Assembly (NCBI GenBank): GCA_964529155.1
Contig: CAZGVV010000004.1
Span: forward strand, 1 to 50,099
Reading direction: 5' to 3'
DNA length: 50,099 nt
Source of the DNA: CAZGVV01 sp964529155
GTDB lineage: Bacteria; Pseudomonadota; Alphaproteobacteria; Rickettsiales; SXRF01
In this document: positions 48,902 to 50,099 of the stretch, piece after piece
Position numbering within the stretch: the first letter of the stretch is position 1
Layout: every line of letters starts with the position of its first letter
Notes under the pieces: model-generated
What the model was told of the DNA's origin: nothing
Databases searched by the model: none
Seen by the model: the letters and a program-made list of their open reading frames with translations, nothing else
Program-made: the position numbers and the translations under genes

Positions 48902-50099
48902 CTTCCCACCCGAAAGTAAGAACATATCAACGCGATCAGGCTGATTACCGGCATTTTTACTGCCTTCAGCTTGTACGTTAATGCGCAAATTATCCACGCC
49001 CTGATCGATCAAATAGGCACGCAGTGCCAATGCACGGGCCAATGAGACGCGGCGGGCTGTACTCATCTGATCGCTGGTGCCACTTGCATGTGCCACAATG
49101 GATAAGCGCAAACTCATCTCTTTTTTCAGGCGTGCGGCAAGCTCATTCAGTTGCGATTTGGTTGCTTCTGGCACGGTTGTGTCATCAGCAGCAAATGCAA
49201 TACGCACATCAGGTTTATTGCCTTCCGGCTCAGCTGCTCCTGCATTTGAGGCAGGTTGTGGCGGAATCGGTGGTGGTGGCATTTTATCTTTAGTCTTCGC
49301 CTCTTTGGCCTTCACGGGTTCTGCAGGAGGCGCTTTATCCGTTATGCGTGGTAAGGGCGCTTCTGAAAGGGGTTTGTCTACGGCTGGTGCTGGTGGCGGT
49401 GCCATCATATGCGCTGAAGGTGCAGGTAATGCAGGCTCAGTTGCACGTTCGGGCAATTCAGGAGGTAATGTCGGAGGAGGTGGTGGTGCCATATGCTCTT
49501 CCGCAGGTGGCGGAGCCATCACGGGCGCAGGCGCCGACGCAGCTGGTAGCGGCGGCTTTGGCTCATCACCGCCTATCCATCGGCGTGGACTCCACCATGG
49601 GGCCGTAGGCGGTGGTGCCGTTTCTGTGGGTGGTGTTGTGGCGGCGGGTTGAGGTGCCGGCGCTGGCGCAGGAACTGGTGCGGCGATGTCTATACCAGGC
49701 TCAGGTGCCGGAGGTGGCGGTAACATAGCAGAATTTGCTGCCGTAGGCGCAGCCTCATGCATTTGGCCTAATAATTCCGGCTTTTTACGGGGCATGGCTA
49801 CAGGATTTACGCCAGGAGGCGGTGGAGGCGGAGCTTCTGCCGCATTCATGGGNNNNNNNNNNTACCTTTTTCTGGGCGTATGGGGTCCAGTTTCAAAGGT
49901 CTTGCTGCAACCGTTTCCGAATGTTTTGTTGCGTGTTTGTTGTTGTGTCGGCTTTTTTGGGTTTTATGGCGGCCATGTTTTTTAGTGTGCGCTTCTTTTT
50001 CGGCTCCCGGCAGTGGTTGCCCTGGCAATCCAGTTTGCCATACTAATTTAGGCACCGCATTGGTTGCTGGCATTGCTGGCATAGTTTCCGCCGCACGTG
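48893..50099 (-). CDS. OmpA-family protein with proline-rich region, cut by gap and window end
   Basis: The C-terminal 110 residues are an OmpA-like domain: VRIAFAADDTTVPEATKSQLNELAARLKKE, LSIVAHASGTSDQMSTARRVSLARALALRAYL. Before it lie about 200 residues dominated by Pro and Ala (APPPPPPG, PPPAPEPG, APPPPPTLPPELP), likely a periplasmic spacer. The ten-N gap at 49853 breaks the frame. Upstream of it the minus strand reads …MPATNAVPKLVWQ…EKEAHTKKHGRHKTQKSRH…LDPIRPEKG, which I think is the same protein and continues past the window. Its N-terminus, and so its anchoring, is not seen. Confidence 0.7.
49853..49862. other. Assembly gap (10 N) in the OmpA-family gene
   Basis: Ten N fall in a Pro/Ala-rich, low-complexity coding stretch, a common assembly break. 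The frames on the two sides do not join at the nominal gap size. Confidence 0.98.

Overview
The window reads as a draft-assembly scaffold from an alphaproteobacterium. The strongest evidence is the housekeeping block on the right, yebC-ruvC-ruvA-ruvB-ybgC-tolQ-tolR-tolA-tolB-pal-cpoB-tilS-ftsH-glmM, together with rplM-rpsI-argC. Both are alphaproteobacterial gene orders. The organism has a Gram-negative envelope, shown by Tol-Pal, a lipid A-type phosphoethanolamine transferase and O-antigen-type genes. I cannot name a genus. Four runs of exactly ten N (23622, 24261, 45818, 49853) are scaffold joins, and several genes are damaged at or near them or at other suspect points.

Region 1 (1-17.5 kb) is a surface-polysaccharide island. 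It opens with a broken AsmA-like stub and a Gnu/WbpV-type epimerase, then an adenine-salvage pair (apt plus an MTA/SAH-nucleosidase-like gene). A GT2 glycosyltransferase and a plus-strand trio (methyltransferase, DegT aminotransferase, GT4 glycosyltransferase) follow. The main feature is a tightly coupled 12-gene minus-strand operon (17511 down to 7205): LegB-like 4,6-dehydratase, sugar nucleotidyltransferase, SDR, radical SAM/SPASM enzyme, hexapeptide acyltransferase, NeuB/LegI-type synthase, SpsF-type cytidylyltransferase, PseG-type hydrolase, WbqC, PIG-L deacetylase, Wzx-like flippase and a DUF115-like transferase. Together these look like synthesis, activation, export and transfer of a nonulosonic (sialic-like) acid. 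The radical SAM enzyme, WbqC and PIG-L are unusual additions.

Region 2 (17.5-25.3 kb) is a scarred junction. It has a gmd remnant, a truncated IS30 transposase containing a perfect 34-bp palindrome, an AT-rich orphan gene, an EptA-like transferase, an FKBP-like protein and an aspartate aminotransferase. A decayed integrative element then lies between a broken and an intact copy of tRNA-Gly(TCC). CsbD-like and DUF4142 stress-type genes follow.

Region 3 (25.3-31 kb) is a zinc-homeostasis locus: a very His-rich protein, zur, an overlooked 32-residue membrane peptide, znuC, znuB and znuA. Two 17-bp Zur-box-like palindromes lie in front of the His-rich gene and zur, with a third partial site upstream. 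An SbmA/YddA-type ABC transporter follows.

Region 4 (31-50.1 kb) is core genome: ribosomal proteins, argC, a gamma-carbonic anhydrase, a 476-residue orphan, thiD, glmM, ftsH (frame broken), tilS, the Tol-Pal operon, the RuvABC resolvase, yebC and an OmpA-family protein cut by a gap. Two intergenic heptamer-repeat inverted structures flank ruvC-yebC, and glmM holds two copies of a short palindromic repeat.
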